Assembly: GCA_002499545.1 (NCBI GenBank)
Contig: DAME01000045.1
Span: forward strand, 23,130-36,602
Source of the DNA: Euryarchaeota archaeon UBA88
GTDB lineage: Archaea; Thermoplasmatota; Poseidoniia; Poseidoniales; Poseidoniaceae
Length of the DNA stretch: 13,473 nt
Reading direction: 5' to 3'
The stretch's first letter is position 1; every line of letters begins with the position of its first letter. This document shows, in pieces, positions 1 to 6,833 of this stretch. The translations under genes were made by a program, and so were the position numbers. A model generated the notes under the pieces. It was not told the origin of the DNA and ran no database searches. It saw nothing but the letters and a program-made list of their open reading frames with translations.

Positions 1-228
1 CAACGAGCCCTCATCTCAACCGACCGAAGACGCTATGGAAAAATTGTAACAAAAGTGGAAGGAATCGAGGACTCAGCTATTGACATTAACCAACTTGCAA
101 AATTACTCAAAAACAAATGTGCAGCCGGCGGAACAGTGAAAGGACGAACAATTGAACTACAAGGCGATCACAAAAAGAAAGCAGCAGGCGTACTCAAAAA
201 TAACGGATTCAATGTGGAGGTGCGATGA
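1..228 (+). CDS. sui1: Translation initiation factor aIF1 (SUI1/eIF1 family), C-terminal part
   Basis: The window opens inside this gene. The first base starts a codon, and 75 residues are read before TGA at 226-228; the N terminus is missing. The family binds the small ribosomal subunit near the P site and enforces accurate start-codon selection. The recognisable part is the SUI1 fold: a YGKIVTKVEGI strand early on, then the hallmark CAAGGTVKGRTIELQGDH segment, then KKKAAGVLKNNGF. The family is about 100 residues, so roughly a quarter is outside the window. It sits directly before rnp1, an arrangement seen in several archaeal ribosomal operons after L29. I see nothing unusual in the visible part. 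Confidence 0.93.
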   Translation, partial: QRALISTDRRRYGKIVTKVEGIEDSAIDINQLAKLLKNKCAAGGTVKGRTIELQGDHKKKAAGVLKNNGFNVEVR

Positions 229-229
229 T

Positions 230-487
230 ATGGAAATCTACAACACAACATGGATTGGTTCGACATTAAACGTCGTCTCATCGACCGATCCGACACTTGA
301 GGGTCGCTCTGGATTGGTCCTAGACGAAACCAAAAATACCCTGGTTCTCCTTGAAGGTGATTCACACATCACCTTGGGAAAAACCGCAATCACATTCACC
401 ATCGACGACAGTGATGTCGTCGTTCAAGGCGCACTTGTGGGACAGCGCCCAGAAGACAGAACCCACAAAAAATACAGGAAGGCCTGA
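230..487 (+). CDS. rnp1: RNase P protein component 1 (Rpp29/Pop4 family)
   Basis: This 85-residue protein is the archaeal homologue of Rpp29/Pop4, an OB/Sm-like barrel that binds the RNase P RNA and supports 5' maturation of tRNAs. Family landmarks are visible: IGSTLNVVSSTDPTLEGRSG early on, the characteristic LDETKNTLVL stretch in the middle, and VQGALVGQRPEDR near the C terminus followed by a basic tail. The reading frame is open upstream to 152, but that part overlaps aIF1. The ATG at 230 lies 7 nt after GGAGGTG (216-222), just past the aIF1 stop, so I start it there. An ATG at 225 is in another frame and stops quickly. The length fits compact archaeal members. Confidence 0.92.
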   Translation: MEIYNTTWIGSTLNVVSSTDPTLEGRSGLVLDETKNTLVLLEGDSHITLGKTAITFTIDDSDVVVQGALVGQRPEDRTHKKYRKA

Positions 488-491
488 TACC

Positions 492-827
492 ATGCGAGAC
501 ATTGGAATTGATGTGAAAAACCCCGCCGGCGAGTGGGATGGAGATGCAAACTGCCCGTTCTATGGGTCGCTTCGCCTACGTGGTCAAGTGCTTGAAGGAA
601 CCGTGTCTGGTATTGGTATGCAAAAGACCATCACCATCGAACGACACAATGTTCGGTACATGCAAAAGTATGAGCGATTCGAAAAGCGCACCAGTGTTGT
701 ATCCGCCCATTTGCCATCGTGCATCGGCGAAGTCAGCATCGGTGACTCAGTGAAACTTATGGAATGCCGCCCTCTTTCAAAGACGGTTTCGTTCTGTGTT
801 GTTGAATCAATCGGAGGTGAGGCTTGA
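492..827 (+). CDS. rps17: Small subunit ribosomal protein S17 (uS17)
   Basis: 111 residues. S17 is a primary 16S-binding OB-fold protein of the small-subunit body. Family landmarks include the opening MRDIGIDVKNP, the CPFYGSLRLRGQVLEGTV strand pair, the TITIERHNVRYMQKYERFEKR segment that contacts rRNA, and IGDSVKLMECRPLSKTVSFCVVE near the C terminus. The open frame extends upstream to 351 inside rnp1. The ATG at 492 gives the usual archaeal N terminus and follows the rnp1 stop by 4 nt, with a weak AGGAAGG (476-482) before it. It overlaps the L14 start by one base (TGATG), so the two are probably translationally coupled. Confidence 0.95.
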   Translation: MRDIGIDVKNPAGEWDGDANCPFYGSLRLRGQVLEGTVSGIGMQKTITIERHNVRYMQKYERFEKRTSVVSAHLPSCIGEVSIGDSVKLMECRPLSKTVSFCVVESIGGEA

Positions 828-1225
828 TGCGAGGAATTGCAGGTAAGCAGACCCGTGGTCTTCCAACAGCAGCGCGTCTCCATGTTGCAGACAATACCGG
901 TGCCAAGGTCGTTCAGATCATCAACATTCTTCGTCTTGGAAACACCATGCGCCGATACCCGGCTGGTGGTGTTGGAGACCTGGCCAAGGTTTCGGTCAAG
1001 AAAGGAACTCCTGAAACTCGCCGTCAAATGTTTGATGCAGTCATTATCCGCCAACGCCGTCCATTCCGTCGAGTTGACGGTACGTGGGTACAGTTTGAAG
1101 ACAATGCCTGCGTTATCACCAATGAAAAAGGTGATGTCCAAGGTTCAGATATCAAAGGACCCGTTTCCCGTGAGGCCGCAGAACGGTGGCCTCGTATCGC
1201 AGCCAATGCAAAGCAAATTATCTGA
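827..1225 (+). CDS. rpl14: Large subunit ribosomal protein L14 (uL14)
   Basis: 132 residues. L14 is a five-stranded barrel at the subunit interface of the large subunit, contacting L19e/L24e-type neighbours and the small subunit. The family motif LHVADNTGAKVVQII is near the N terminus, followed by RRYPAGGVGDLAKVSVKKGTPE, AVIIRQRRPFRR and FEDNACVITNEKGD. The C terminus reads GPVSREAAERWPRIA. The start was chosen by the strong GGAGGTGA at 813-820, which is 6 nt before the ATG. The in-frame TTG at 824 would be only 3 nt away. The A of the start codon is the last base of the S17 stop. Confidence 0.96.
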   Translation: MRGIAGKQTRGLPTAARLHVADNTGAKVVQIINILRLGNTMRRYPAGGVGDLAKVSVKKGTPETRRQMFDAVIIRQRRPFRRVDGTWVQFEDNACVITNEKGDVQGSDIKGPVSREAAERWPRIAANAKQII

Positions 1226-1234
1226 GGTGTTACT

Positions 1235-1642
1235 ATGGTAAAGAGTATGAAACCAACTAAGCAACGAAAGGCGCACTACAATGCCCCTATGCATGAAAAG
1301 CGCAAGCGCATTTCTGCCCGTCTTCAACTTGACAAGCCCGATTCCCGGTTTGACGGTGTTCGCACCGTCACCGTTCGAGTCGGTGATACCGTCCGAGTCA
1401 CTCGTGGCGATCTTTCCAGCGGTGGAAAGCGACACGGTGGCAAGCGAGGAGCAGATCCATTGACCGGACCAGTGATTCGCATTGATTCAGAAAAGGGCCG
1501 CCTTTACATCGAAGGTGCCAAGGCCAGCAAGGCCGATAACAAGGAAGAAGCGGTCCCGGTCCACTCTTCCAATGTCGTTGTCGTCAGACTTGACGAAACA
1601 GACAAGTTGCGTGTTCAGCAACTCACCGGCAACAGGAGTTGA
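1235..1642 (+). CDS. rpl24: Large subunit ribosomal protein L24 (uL24)
   Basis: 135 residues. L24 nucleates early large-subunit assembly and carries a KOW motif. The archaeal/eukaryotic N terminus is clear: KPTKQRKAHYNAPMHEKRKRISARL, in shortened form here KPTKQRKAHYNAP then KRISARL. The KOW-like region around VRVGDTVRVTRGD (residues about 46-58) is followed by a Gly/Lys-rich loop, and the chain then continues through RIDSEKGRLYIEGA and VVVRLDETDK. GAGGTG at 1224-1229, overlapping the L14 stop, lies 5 nt before the ATG. Order L14-L24-S4e is the usual archaeal one. Confidence 0.95.
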   Translation: MVKSMKPTKQRKAHYNAPMHEKRKRISARLQLDKPDSRFDGVRTVTVRVGDTVRVTRGDLSSGGKRHGGKRGADPLTGPVIRIDSEKGRLYIEGAKASKADNKEEAVPVHSSNVVVVRLDETDKLRVQQLTGNRS

Positions 1643-1647
1643 AAAAT

Positions 1648-2349
1648 ATGGGAAGCAGTAACCACTTGAAGCGATTGGCCATGCCACGAAGCTGGCCACT
1701 TCCACGTAAGACCACTATCTGGGTCACTCGACCTACGCCGGGCGCTCACACGCTTGAAACATGCATGCCAATCAACCTCGTCATTCGCGATGTTCTGGGC
1801 ATGGCACACTCGACCCGTGAAGTTCGTCACATTCTTCAGAACGGTCACGCACTGGTTGACGGACGAGTCTGCAAGGACGTCCGCCGTGGTGTTGGACTGA
1901 TGGACGTGCTCACACTGGGTGAATCCAACTTCCGATGCGTGCTGGACCACAACGGCCGATTGCGCTACCGTCCAATTTCAGGCGATGAAGCAGCCTGGAA
2001 GGTCTGCCGAATTGAAGGCAAATCAACCATCAAGGGTGGTAAGACGCAACTCAACTTGCACGATGGACGAAACATCATCGTCGATGATGCTTCAGAGTAT
2101 TCGACCGGCAGTTCTCTCAAGATTTCACTACCAAGTCAAGACATTCTTGAACACATCAAGTTCGACGAAGGCGTTCGCTGCTACCTTATTGGAGGCGCTC
2201 ACGTTGGAGGCTTCGCTCACATGAAGTCCTACGATGTCAAGCGCTCCAGCATGGCGAACGAAGTCGTATTCGAAGACTTTGGTACTGTCGTGAACAACGT
2301 CTTCGCTGTAGGCGACGCAACACTTCCATCTACTGAGGTGACACAATGA
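1648..2349 (+). CDS. rps4e: Small subunit ribosomal protein S4e (eS4)
   Basis: 233 residues, close to the usual archaeal length. S4e is a small-subunit protein found only in archaea and eukaryotes. It begins with MGSSNHLKRLAMPRSWPL, then a segment resembling the S4 RNA-binding fold at residues about 40-90 (VRHILQNGHALVDGRVCKD). A central domain follows, and a KOW-like turn is near IGGAHVGG at about 178-185. The frame allows a TTG at 1639, but AGGAG at 1634-1638 leaves it no spacing. The ATG at 1648 gives the family N terminus. The stop overlaps the L5 start as ATGA, a sign of translational coupling. Confidence 0.96.
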   Translation: MGSSNHLKRLAMPRSWPLPRKTTIWVTRPTPGAHTLETCMPINLVIRDVLGMAHSTREVRHILQNGHALVDGRVCKDVRRGVGLMDVLTLGESNFRCVLDHNGRLRYRPISGDEAAWKVCRIEGKSTIKGGKTQLNLHDGRNIIVDDASEYSTGSSLKISLPSQDILEHIKFDEGVRCYLIGGAHVGGFAHMKSYDVKRSSMANEVVFEDFGTVVNNVFAVGDATLPSTEVTQ

Positions 2350-2873
2350 GCGACGCAATTAATCCAATGGCGACCCCTCGTATTACCAAGGTAAGCGTCA
2401 ACATCGGTGTTGGTGAAGGTGGAGACCGCCTCGTCAACGCAGAGAGTGTCCTTGAACTGGTCACCGGTGTCAAGCCACAACGTACGCTTGGTCGTATTCA
2501 AAACCGCGACCTCAAAGTTCGCCAAGGAGCTCCTATTGGGTGCAAGGCAACCATGCGCAACCCGGACACGATCAAGAAGTTCCTCACCGATGCATTTTGG
2601 GTCCGAGAGAACACCATTCCAGCTTGGAACTTTGACCGAGAAGGCAACCTGTCCTTCGGTATCCGCGACTACACCGATTTCCCAAACCAAAAGTATGATC
2701 CTGACATCGGAATTTTCGGTATGGACATTACCGTTGTTCTTGAGCGACCCGGCCATCGAGTCAGTCGCCGCCGCCGTGCAAAGGCTAAGGTCGGTATGGG
2801 ACATCGTTTGAACCCACAAGAATCACAAGCCTGGTTTAGCGAAAACTTCGGCATCGAAATCATGGAGGAATGA
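2346..2873 (+). CDS. rpl5: Large subunit ribosomal protein L5 (uL5)
   Basis: 175 residues. L5 binds 5S rRNA in the central protuberance together with L18. Family landmarks are ITKVSVNIGVGEGG near the N terminus, the KPQRTLGRIQNRDLKVRQGA stretch in the middle, GIRDYTDFPNQKYDPDIGIFG, and a C-terminal segment with RRRRAKAKVGMGHRLN. GAGGTGA (2335-2341) is 4 nt before the ATG, inside the end of S4e. The start overlaps the S4e stop by four bases. L18, its 5S partner, lies further down in the same operon. Confidence 0.96.
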   Translation: MSDAINPMATPRITKVSVNIGVGEGGDRLVNAESVLELVTGVKPQRTLGRIQNRDLKVRQGAPIGCKATMRNPDTIKKFLTDAFWVRENTIPAWNFDREGNLSFGIRDYTDFPNQKYDPDIGIFGMDITVVLERPGHRVSRRRRAKAKVGMGHRLNPQESQAWFSENFGIEIMEE

Positions 2874-2875
2874 AA

Positions 2876-3028
2876 ATGGCACGAGATCATGGAGAAAGAA
2901 TTGGGCGAACGAACGGTTGCCGACGTTGTGGACGACGTCGTGGACTGATACGCCGACACGGGCTTCGCCTGTGCCGTCAGTGCTTTAGAGAAGTCGCAAC
3001 TGAAATTGGCTTCAAGAAAATGAATTAA
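2876..3028 (+). CDS. rps14: Small subunit ribosomal protein S14, zinc-binding type (uS14)
   Basis: A 50-residue protein between L5 and S8, easily overlooked because it is so short. The sequence is very basic and has two Cys pairs, CRRC at residues 15-18 and CRQC at 33-36, which form the zinc ribbon of archaeal S14. It ends REVATEIGFKKMN, typical of the family, which sits in the small-subunit head. GGAGGA (2864-2869), in the last codons of L5, is 6 nt before the ATG at 2876. An in-frame ATG at 2870 overlaps the L5 stop but would abut the Shine-Dalgarno, so it is less likely. The 13-base gap to S8 holds the next ribosome binding site. Confidence 0.96.
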   Translation: MARDHGERIGRTNGCRRCGRRRGLIRRHGLRLCRQCFREVATEIGFKKMN

Positions 3029-3041
3029 GGAGGAGAAAGAT

Positions 3042-3431
3042 ATGCAATTTGATCCACTCAACGACGCACTCATCAAGATGTACAATGCAGAACAAGCAGG
3101 TAAGTTCAATGTTGAACTTCACCCTGCTTCAAAACTGCTCGGTAACGTCCTAGAAATTATGCAGAAATCAGGCTATGTAGGCTCCATTGACCGCACTGAA
3201 AACGGTCGAGGCGGTACCTTCCTTGTCGAACTTCGCGGCGCTATCAACCGATGCGGCACTGTCAAGCCACGTCACAGCATTCGCCGTCAAGATTACGACC
3301 AATGGGAGACACGTTACCTTCCAGCACAAGACTTCGGTCTACTCATTCTAACAACAAACTCTGGCGTGATGCATCACTACGATGCGAAGGACGCACGAAT
3401 AGGTGGTAAGCTACTGGCTTACGTATATTGA
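3042..3431 (+). CDS. rps8: Small subunit ribosomal protein S8 (uS8)
   Basis: 129 residues, the usual archaeal length. S8 is a primary 16S-binding protein of the central domain, and in many archaea and bacteria it can also repress its own operon. Family motifs are DPLNDALIKMYNAEQAGK at the N terminus, the LGNVLEIMQKSGYVGSI segment, and RGAINRCGTVKPRHSI. The C-terminal LILTTNSGVMHH followed by GGKLLAYVY carries the conserved Thr-Asn-Ser-Gly rRNA-binding turn. A strong AAGGAGGAG (3027-3035), partly in the S14 stop, is 6 nt before the ATG. Confidence 0.96.
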   Translation: MQFDPLNDALIKMYNAEQAGKFNVELHPASKLLGNVLEIMQKSGYVGSIDRTENGRGGTFLVELRGAINRCGTVKPRHSIRRQDYDQWETRYLPAQDFGLLILTTNSGVMHHYDAKDARIGGKLLAYVY

Positions 3432-3441
3432 GGTGAATAAC

Positions 3442-3984
3442 ATGGTAAAACTCGACAGAATCGAACATTTCGTAACCATCCCTGAAGGCGTAACTGCTGC
3501 AATCAGTGAAGATGGCGTCGTAACTATCAGCGGACCGAAAGGTAGCCTTTCTCGCGAATTCACGAGTACGTTCCTCGTACTGCTTCAGGAATCAGACCGT
3601 TTGACGGTCCGTGTTGACATGCCTCGCCGCAAGCAACGTGCTCTCGCTGGAACTTGGAACGCTCATCTCCACAACATGGTGAAGGGAGTTACCGATGGTT
3701 TCACGTACAACTTGAAAGCCTTCTACTCTCACTTTCCAATGACCATGGCAGTGAAGGGCAACAAGTTTGTTGTCAACAACTACTTTGGAGAGCGTGTTCC
3801 TCGAACGTCAGATATTCTTGCTGGTGTTGATGTCAAGGTTAACAACAAAGTCGAAGTTGTTGTATCAGGTATTGACAAAGAACTCGTCGGCCAAACAGCT
3901 GCGAACATCGAAAAGAGCACCACGATCAAAAACCGTGACCGCCGTGTATTCCAGGACGGAATATACCTCATCAACAAGGAGTGA
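3442..3984 (+). CDS. rpl6: Large subunit ribosomal protein L6 (uL6)
   Basis: 180 residues. L6 has two similar alpha/beta domains and lies near the factor-binding centre of the large subunit. The first domain reads VTIPEGVTAAISEDGVVTISGPKGSLSRE, abridged here to the IPEGV and ISGPKGSLSREF motifs. The second carries VVNNYFGERVPR and VVVSGIDKELVGQTAANIE, and the end is RVFQDGIYLINKE. The open frame runs upstream to 3403 within S8, but GAGGTGA (3430-3436) is 5 nt before the ATG at 3442 and this start gives the usual archaeal N terminus. Confidence 0.96.
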   Translation: MVKLDRIEHFVTIPEGVTAAISEDGVVTISGPKGSLSREFTSTFLVLLQESDRLTVRVDMPRRKQRALAGTWNAHLHNMVKGVTDGFTYNLKAFYSHFPMTMAVKGNKFVVNNYFGERVPRTSDILAGVDVKVNNKVEVVVSGIDKELVGQTAANIEKSTTIKNRDRRVFQDGIYLINKE

Positions 3985-3989
3985 TATGT

Positions 3990-4619
3990 ATGGCAGAAGA
4001 TTATGATACAATGACCGTTGCACAACTCAAGGAACTTCTCAAGGAAGCTGGTTTGCCAATTTCCGGTAAGAAAGCAGACCTCATCGCTCGATTGTCCGAT
4101 GCAGCGGAACTAGAAACTGTGGAAATCGAATCGGAATCCACAGAAGAAGCTGCATCCGATGACTGGGATGATGAAGACTGGGACGACGACGTTCCTGAAG
4201 GGCACGTTGCCAAGCAAAAGCCAATCCTCGATGAAGCAACCAAAGAAGCTCTTTCACTACGCTCCGCACAGAAGAAGAAAACGCCTTCGTTCCGCCGAAC
4301 TGAATGGTTCCGTTACAAGCGATTGTCTCGCTCAGGATGGCGTGCTCCTCACGGAATGGACAGCAAACAACGCCGAAACTACAGATACAGAGGCTCGCTT
4401 GTCCGTGTTGGACACGGCAAGGTCTCAGCAGCTCGTGGTCTTCACCCATCAGGCTTCCGTGAAGTCATGGTGCAAAACACCGCTGACCTCAACACAATGG
4501 ACCCCGAAACCGAAGCTGCACGCGTCGGCCGAGGTGTCGGCGGTCGCAAGCGACAACACATTTACGCACGTGCCGATGAACTCGGTATTCGTGTCTTGAA
4601 CCGAAGGAGGGATGTTTGA
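3990..4619 (+). CDS. rpl32e: Large subunit ribosomal protein L32e (eL32) with N-terminal SAP-like domain
   Basis: 209 residues, against roughly 110-135 for a bare L32e. The ribosomal core is at about 98-209: PSFRRTEWFRYKRLSRSGWR, HGMDSKQRRNYRYRG, HPSGFREVMVQN and a C-terminal IYARADELGIRVLNRR. Before it, residues 7-39 form a SAP-like helix-turn-helix (TMTVAQLKELLKEAGLPISG then KKADLIARL), a fold usually used to bind nucleic acid. A highly acidic linker with repeated Asp/Trp follows at about 40-70 (SDDWDDEDWDDD). Haloarchaeal L32e proteins carry a different N-terminal helix-hairpin-helix extension, as I recall. AAGGAGTGA (3976-3984) is 5 nt before the ATG at 3990. The stop overlaps the L19e start as TGATG. 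Confidence 0.93.
   Translation: MAEDYDTMTVAQLKELLKEAGLPISGKKADLIARLSDAAELETVEIESESTEEAASDDWDDEDWDDDVPEGHVAKQKPILDEATKEALSLRSAQKKKTPSFRRTEWFRYKRLSRSGWRAPHGMDSKQRRNYRYRGSLVRVGHGKVSAARGLHPSGFREVMVQNTADLNTMDPETEAARVGRGVGGRKRQHIYARADELGIRVLNRRRDV
4008..4106 (+). other. SAP-like domain coding segment within L32e
   Basis: Codes for L32e residues 7-39. The pattern is two predicted amphipathic helices (VAQLKELLKEAG and KKADLIARLSDA) joined by a Leu-Pro-hydrophobic-Ser-Gly-Lys-Lys turn, which is the SAP motif signature. The similarity is read by eye. Confidence 0.75.
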
Positions 4620-5080
4620 TGCAAATTACGAACCAAAAGCGCCTCGCTGCAAAGTTGCTCAAGTGCGGTGTGAACCGTGTTTGGATTAACCCCGCTTACC
4701 TCGACCAAGTTTCATCCGCAGTTCAAACTGATGACATCCGTGAATTCATCGATGAAGGCTGGATTAAGGCGAAACCAATCAAGGGAACTTCCAGAGTTCG
4801 CGCTCGTGCTCGTTTAGAGCAGAAGCGCAAGGGACGACGCAAGGGACAAGGAAAGCGCGCAGGTACTGCAAACGCTCGCAACCCTCGTAAGAACCGCTGG
4901 ATGCGCACTATTCGAAGCCAGCGTCGTGTGTTGAAGGATTTGCGAGAAGACGGAACGCTCCTCGCTTCCCAATATCGACGCTACTACCTCAAGGCAAAGG
5001 GCGGCTCGTACCGTTCTATTGCTCACCTGCACTCGCAGATGGTCATCGAAGGTGTCACACTCAAAGGAGGTGACGAGTGA
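4619..5080 (+). CDS. rpl19e: Large subunit ribosomal protein L19e (eL19)
   Basis: 153 residues, the normal archaeal size. L19e is a helical archaeal/eukaryotic large-subunit protein that also forms an intersubunit bridge. It starts MQITNQKRLAAKLLKCGVNR and continues VWINPAYLDQV, the family signature. A very basic middle follows (RVRARARLEQKRKGRRKGQG), then RNPRKNRWMRTIRSQRRVLK and a C-terminal YRRYYLKAKGGSYRSIAHL. AAGGAGG (4604-4610) lies 8 nt before the ATG at 4619. An in-frame TTG at 4616 is possible but less likely. The start shares a base with the L32e stop. Confidence 0.96.
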   Translation: MQITNQKRLAAKLLKCGVNRVWINPAYLDQVSSAVQTDDIREFIDEGWIKAKPIKGTSRVRARARLEQKRKGRRKGQGKRAGTANARNPRKNRWMRTIRSQRRVLKDLREDGTLLASQYRRYYLKAKGGSYRSIAHLHSQMVIEGVTLKGGDE

Positions 5081-5589
5081 TGCGAGGTACACAACGCCGC
5101 TCTATCTTCCGCCGTCGTAAGGCTGGTCTAACAGACTACCGACGCCGATTGAAGTTGCTTCGTGGTCGCAAGCCTCGTGCTGTGGTTCGAATCTCCAATA
5201 CTCGCACGACCTGTCAACTCGTTGATTGGGCTGCATCGGGTGACTTGGTAAAAATTTCAATGACCGGATCTGATTTGACCAAGAAGTTCGGATGGCCAGA
5301 AACATATTCGCAAAAATCTGTACCTGCATCATACCTCGTAGGCTTCGCAATGGGCAAAGCTGCTCTGGCACAGGGTGCTGATGAAGCGGTCCTCGACATT
5401 GGACTGGCAGCGAGTACTGCAGGTAACCGAGTGTTTGCCGCCCTCAAGGGAATGGTTGACGCAGGACTTGAAGTTCCACACAGTGATAGCGTACTTCCAG
5501 ATGAAGACCGTTTGAACGGTGTTCACATTAACGGCGATATTGCGAAAGCTGTTGAGACGACGAAAACAACAATCGAGGGGGCATACTGA
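5080..5589 (+). CDS. rpl18: Large subunit ribosomal protein L18 (uL18)
   Basis: 169 residues, slightly shorter than many archaeal L18 proteins. It binds 5S rRNA beside L5. Family landmarks are FRRRKAGLTDYRRRLKLLRG near the N terminus, then PRAVVRISNTRTTCQLVDW, a central YLVGFAMGKAALAQGADEAV and LDIGLAASTAGNRVFAALKG, and a C-terminal VPHSDSVLPDEDRLNG. The start is fixed by AAAGGAGGTGA at 5063-5073, 6 nt before the ATG at 5080; the in-frame GTG at 5077 would be only 3 nt away. The L18 and S5 genes overlap by one base (TGATG). Confidence 0.95.
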   Translation: MRGTQRRSIFRRRKAGLTDYRRRLKLLRGRKPRAVVRISNTRTTCQLVDWAASGDLVKISMTGSDLTKKFGWPETYSQKSVPASYLVGFAMGKAALAQGADEAVLDIGLAASTAGNRVFAALKGMVDAGLEVPHSDSVLPDEDRLNGVHINGDIAKAVETTKTTIEGAY

Positions 5590-6356
5590 TGACTGAAGAA
5601 GAAATAGTACAGATGGCACCAGGGTTAATGCAAGCATTTGCTCCTGAAGAAGTTGAAGAGACGACCGACCGTCGTCCTCGTCGCCGTAAGCAAGACGACC
5701 CAATCATGGCTCTACGAAAGTGGGAACCACGAACCCGTCTCGGTCAAATGGTGATCTCCGGTTCAGTCTTGAACTACGAGCAAGCTCTTGCAACAGGCCT
5801 TCCTATCCGAGAAGTCGAAATCATCGACGCCTTGATTCCAAACCTCGAAGACGATGTCATCAAGGTCAACATGGTTCAGCGCATGACTGACAGTGGGCGA
5901 CGTGTTCGCTTCAATGTCATGGCCTGCGTCGGCAACCGTGACGGATACGTTGGTCTTGGAATGGCCAAAGCAAAGGAAGTCTCTGCTGCAATTCGTAAAG
6001 CAATTATTGCTGCTAAACTGAACCTCATCTCAGTACAACGTGGAAACGGCTCGTGGGAGTCTTCCGCAGGACCAGGTACTTCGATTCCGTTCAAGACCAA
6101 CGGTCGAGCAGCATCGACACGTGTTACGTTGATGCCCGCTGCAAAGGGCAAAGGCCTGGTAATTGGAGAGACGGGCAAGCGTGTTCTCGACCTCGCTGGC
6201 GTTTCTGACGTTTTATCTCGAACGAAGGGTCAGACCCGTACCACTATCAACTACGCCGCTGCAACCTTTAACGCTCTACAGAACATGAACACAACACGCG
6301 TCTCCAAAGAATCAAAGGAACGCTTGTTTATTCACAAAGGGAGGATGCTTGAATGA
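5589..6356 (+). CDS. rps5: Small subunit ribosomal protein S5 (uS5), N-terminally extended
   Basis: 255 residues. S5 lies at the mRNA entry side of the small subunit and affects decoding fidelity. The core starts at about residue 45 (WEPRTRLGQMV), then NMVQRMTDSGRRVRFNVMAC (95-114), GNRDGYVGLGMAKAKEV (115-131), RGNGSWESSAGPGTSIPF (151-168) and AGVSDVLSRTKGQTRTTINY (203-222). About 30 residues before the core are additional: an acidic stretch and then RRPRRRK. The 150-165 loop has no Cys or His, although methanococcal and haloarchaeal S5 proteins as I remember them have three Cys and a His there. It starts on the last base of the L18 stop and ends with an ATGA overlap onto L30. Confidence 0.95.
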   Translation: MTEEEIVQMAPGLMQAFAPEEVEETTDRRPRRRKQDDPIMALRKWEPRTRLGQMVISGSVLNYEQALATGLPIREVEIIDALIPNLEDDVIKVNMVQRMTDSGRRVRFNVMACVGNRDGYVGLGMAKAKEVSAAIRKAIIAAKLNLISVQRGNGSWESSAGPGTSIPFKTNGRAASTRVTLMPAAKGKGLVIGETGKRVLDLAGVSDVLSRTKGQTRTTINYAAATFNALQNMNTTRVSKESKERLFIHKGRMLE

Positions 6357-6823
6357 CTTGGATAGTAGTACGTGCTCGAAGCAACGTCAATGTTGAACGA
6401 CGAATTAAAGACACCATGTTGCACCTGAACTTGACGAAAGTCAATCATGCAGTTATCATTTCAGACAATGATCAGTACCGTGGTATGCTTCAAAAAGCCA
6501 AAGATTACATTACGTGGGGCGAAGCCACCGAAGAACTCGTTACAACGATGCTTACAGAACGTGGTCGTATGGTCGGAGATTCTCCATTGACCGACGCCAT
6601 TGTTGCAGAGCATACAGATTATGCGAACATCGCTGCTTTTGCCAAGGCAATCGTCGCAGGTGAAGCAACGGTGAAAGATGTTCCAGACCTCAAGCGTGTG
6701 TTCCGACTTCATCCACCTCGTGGGCCTAAAGGCTGGGGTGGAATCAAGCGTTCATTCGTCGTAGGTGGCGCTCTTGGCGCTCGTGGAGATAAAATTGGTG
6801 CGCTCGTTGAGCGTATGATGTAA
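6353..6823 (+). CDS. rpl30: Large subunit ribosomal protein L30 (uL30)
   Basis: 156 residues, the long archaeal/eukaryotic form of L30 rather than the 60-residue bacterial form. It begins WIVVRARSNVNVERRIKDTM with LHLNLTKVNHAVII, the family's first strand-helix unit, and continues AKDYITWGEATEELVTTML. The C-terminal part carries FRLHPPRGPKGWGGIKRSF, a conserved Pro-Gly-rich loop, followed by GALGARGDKIGALVERMM. AAAGGGAGG (6336-6344) is 8 nt before the ATG. The start overlaps the S5 stop by four bases. Confidence 0.95.
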   Translation: MTWIVVRARSNVNVERRIKDTMLHLNLTKVNHAVIISDNDQYRGMLQKAKDYITWGEATEELVTTMLTERGRMVGDSPLTDAIVAEHTDYANIAAFAKAIVAGEATVKDVPDLKRVFRLHPPRGPKGWGGIKRSFVVGGALGARGDKIGALVERMM

Positions 6824-6833
6824 GGTGATGATG

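Noticed and set aside
584..1141. Minus-strand open frame of 185 codons across S17 and L14
   Set aside because: Two certain ribosomal protein genes occupy the plus strand here, and the translation resembles no protein.
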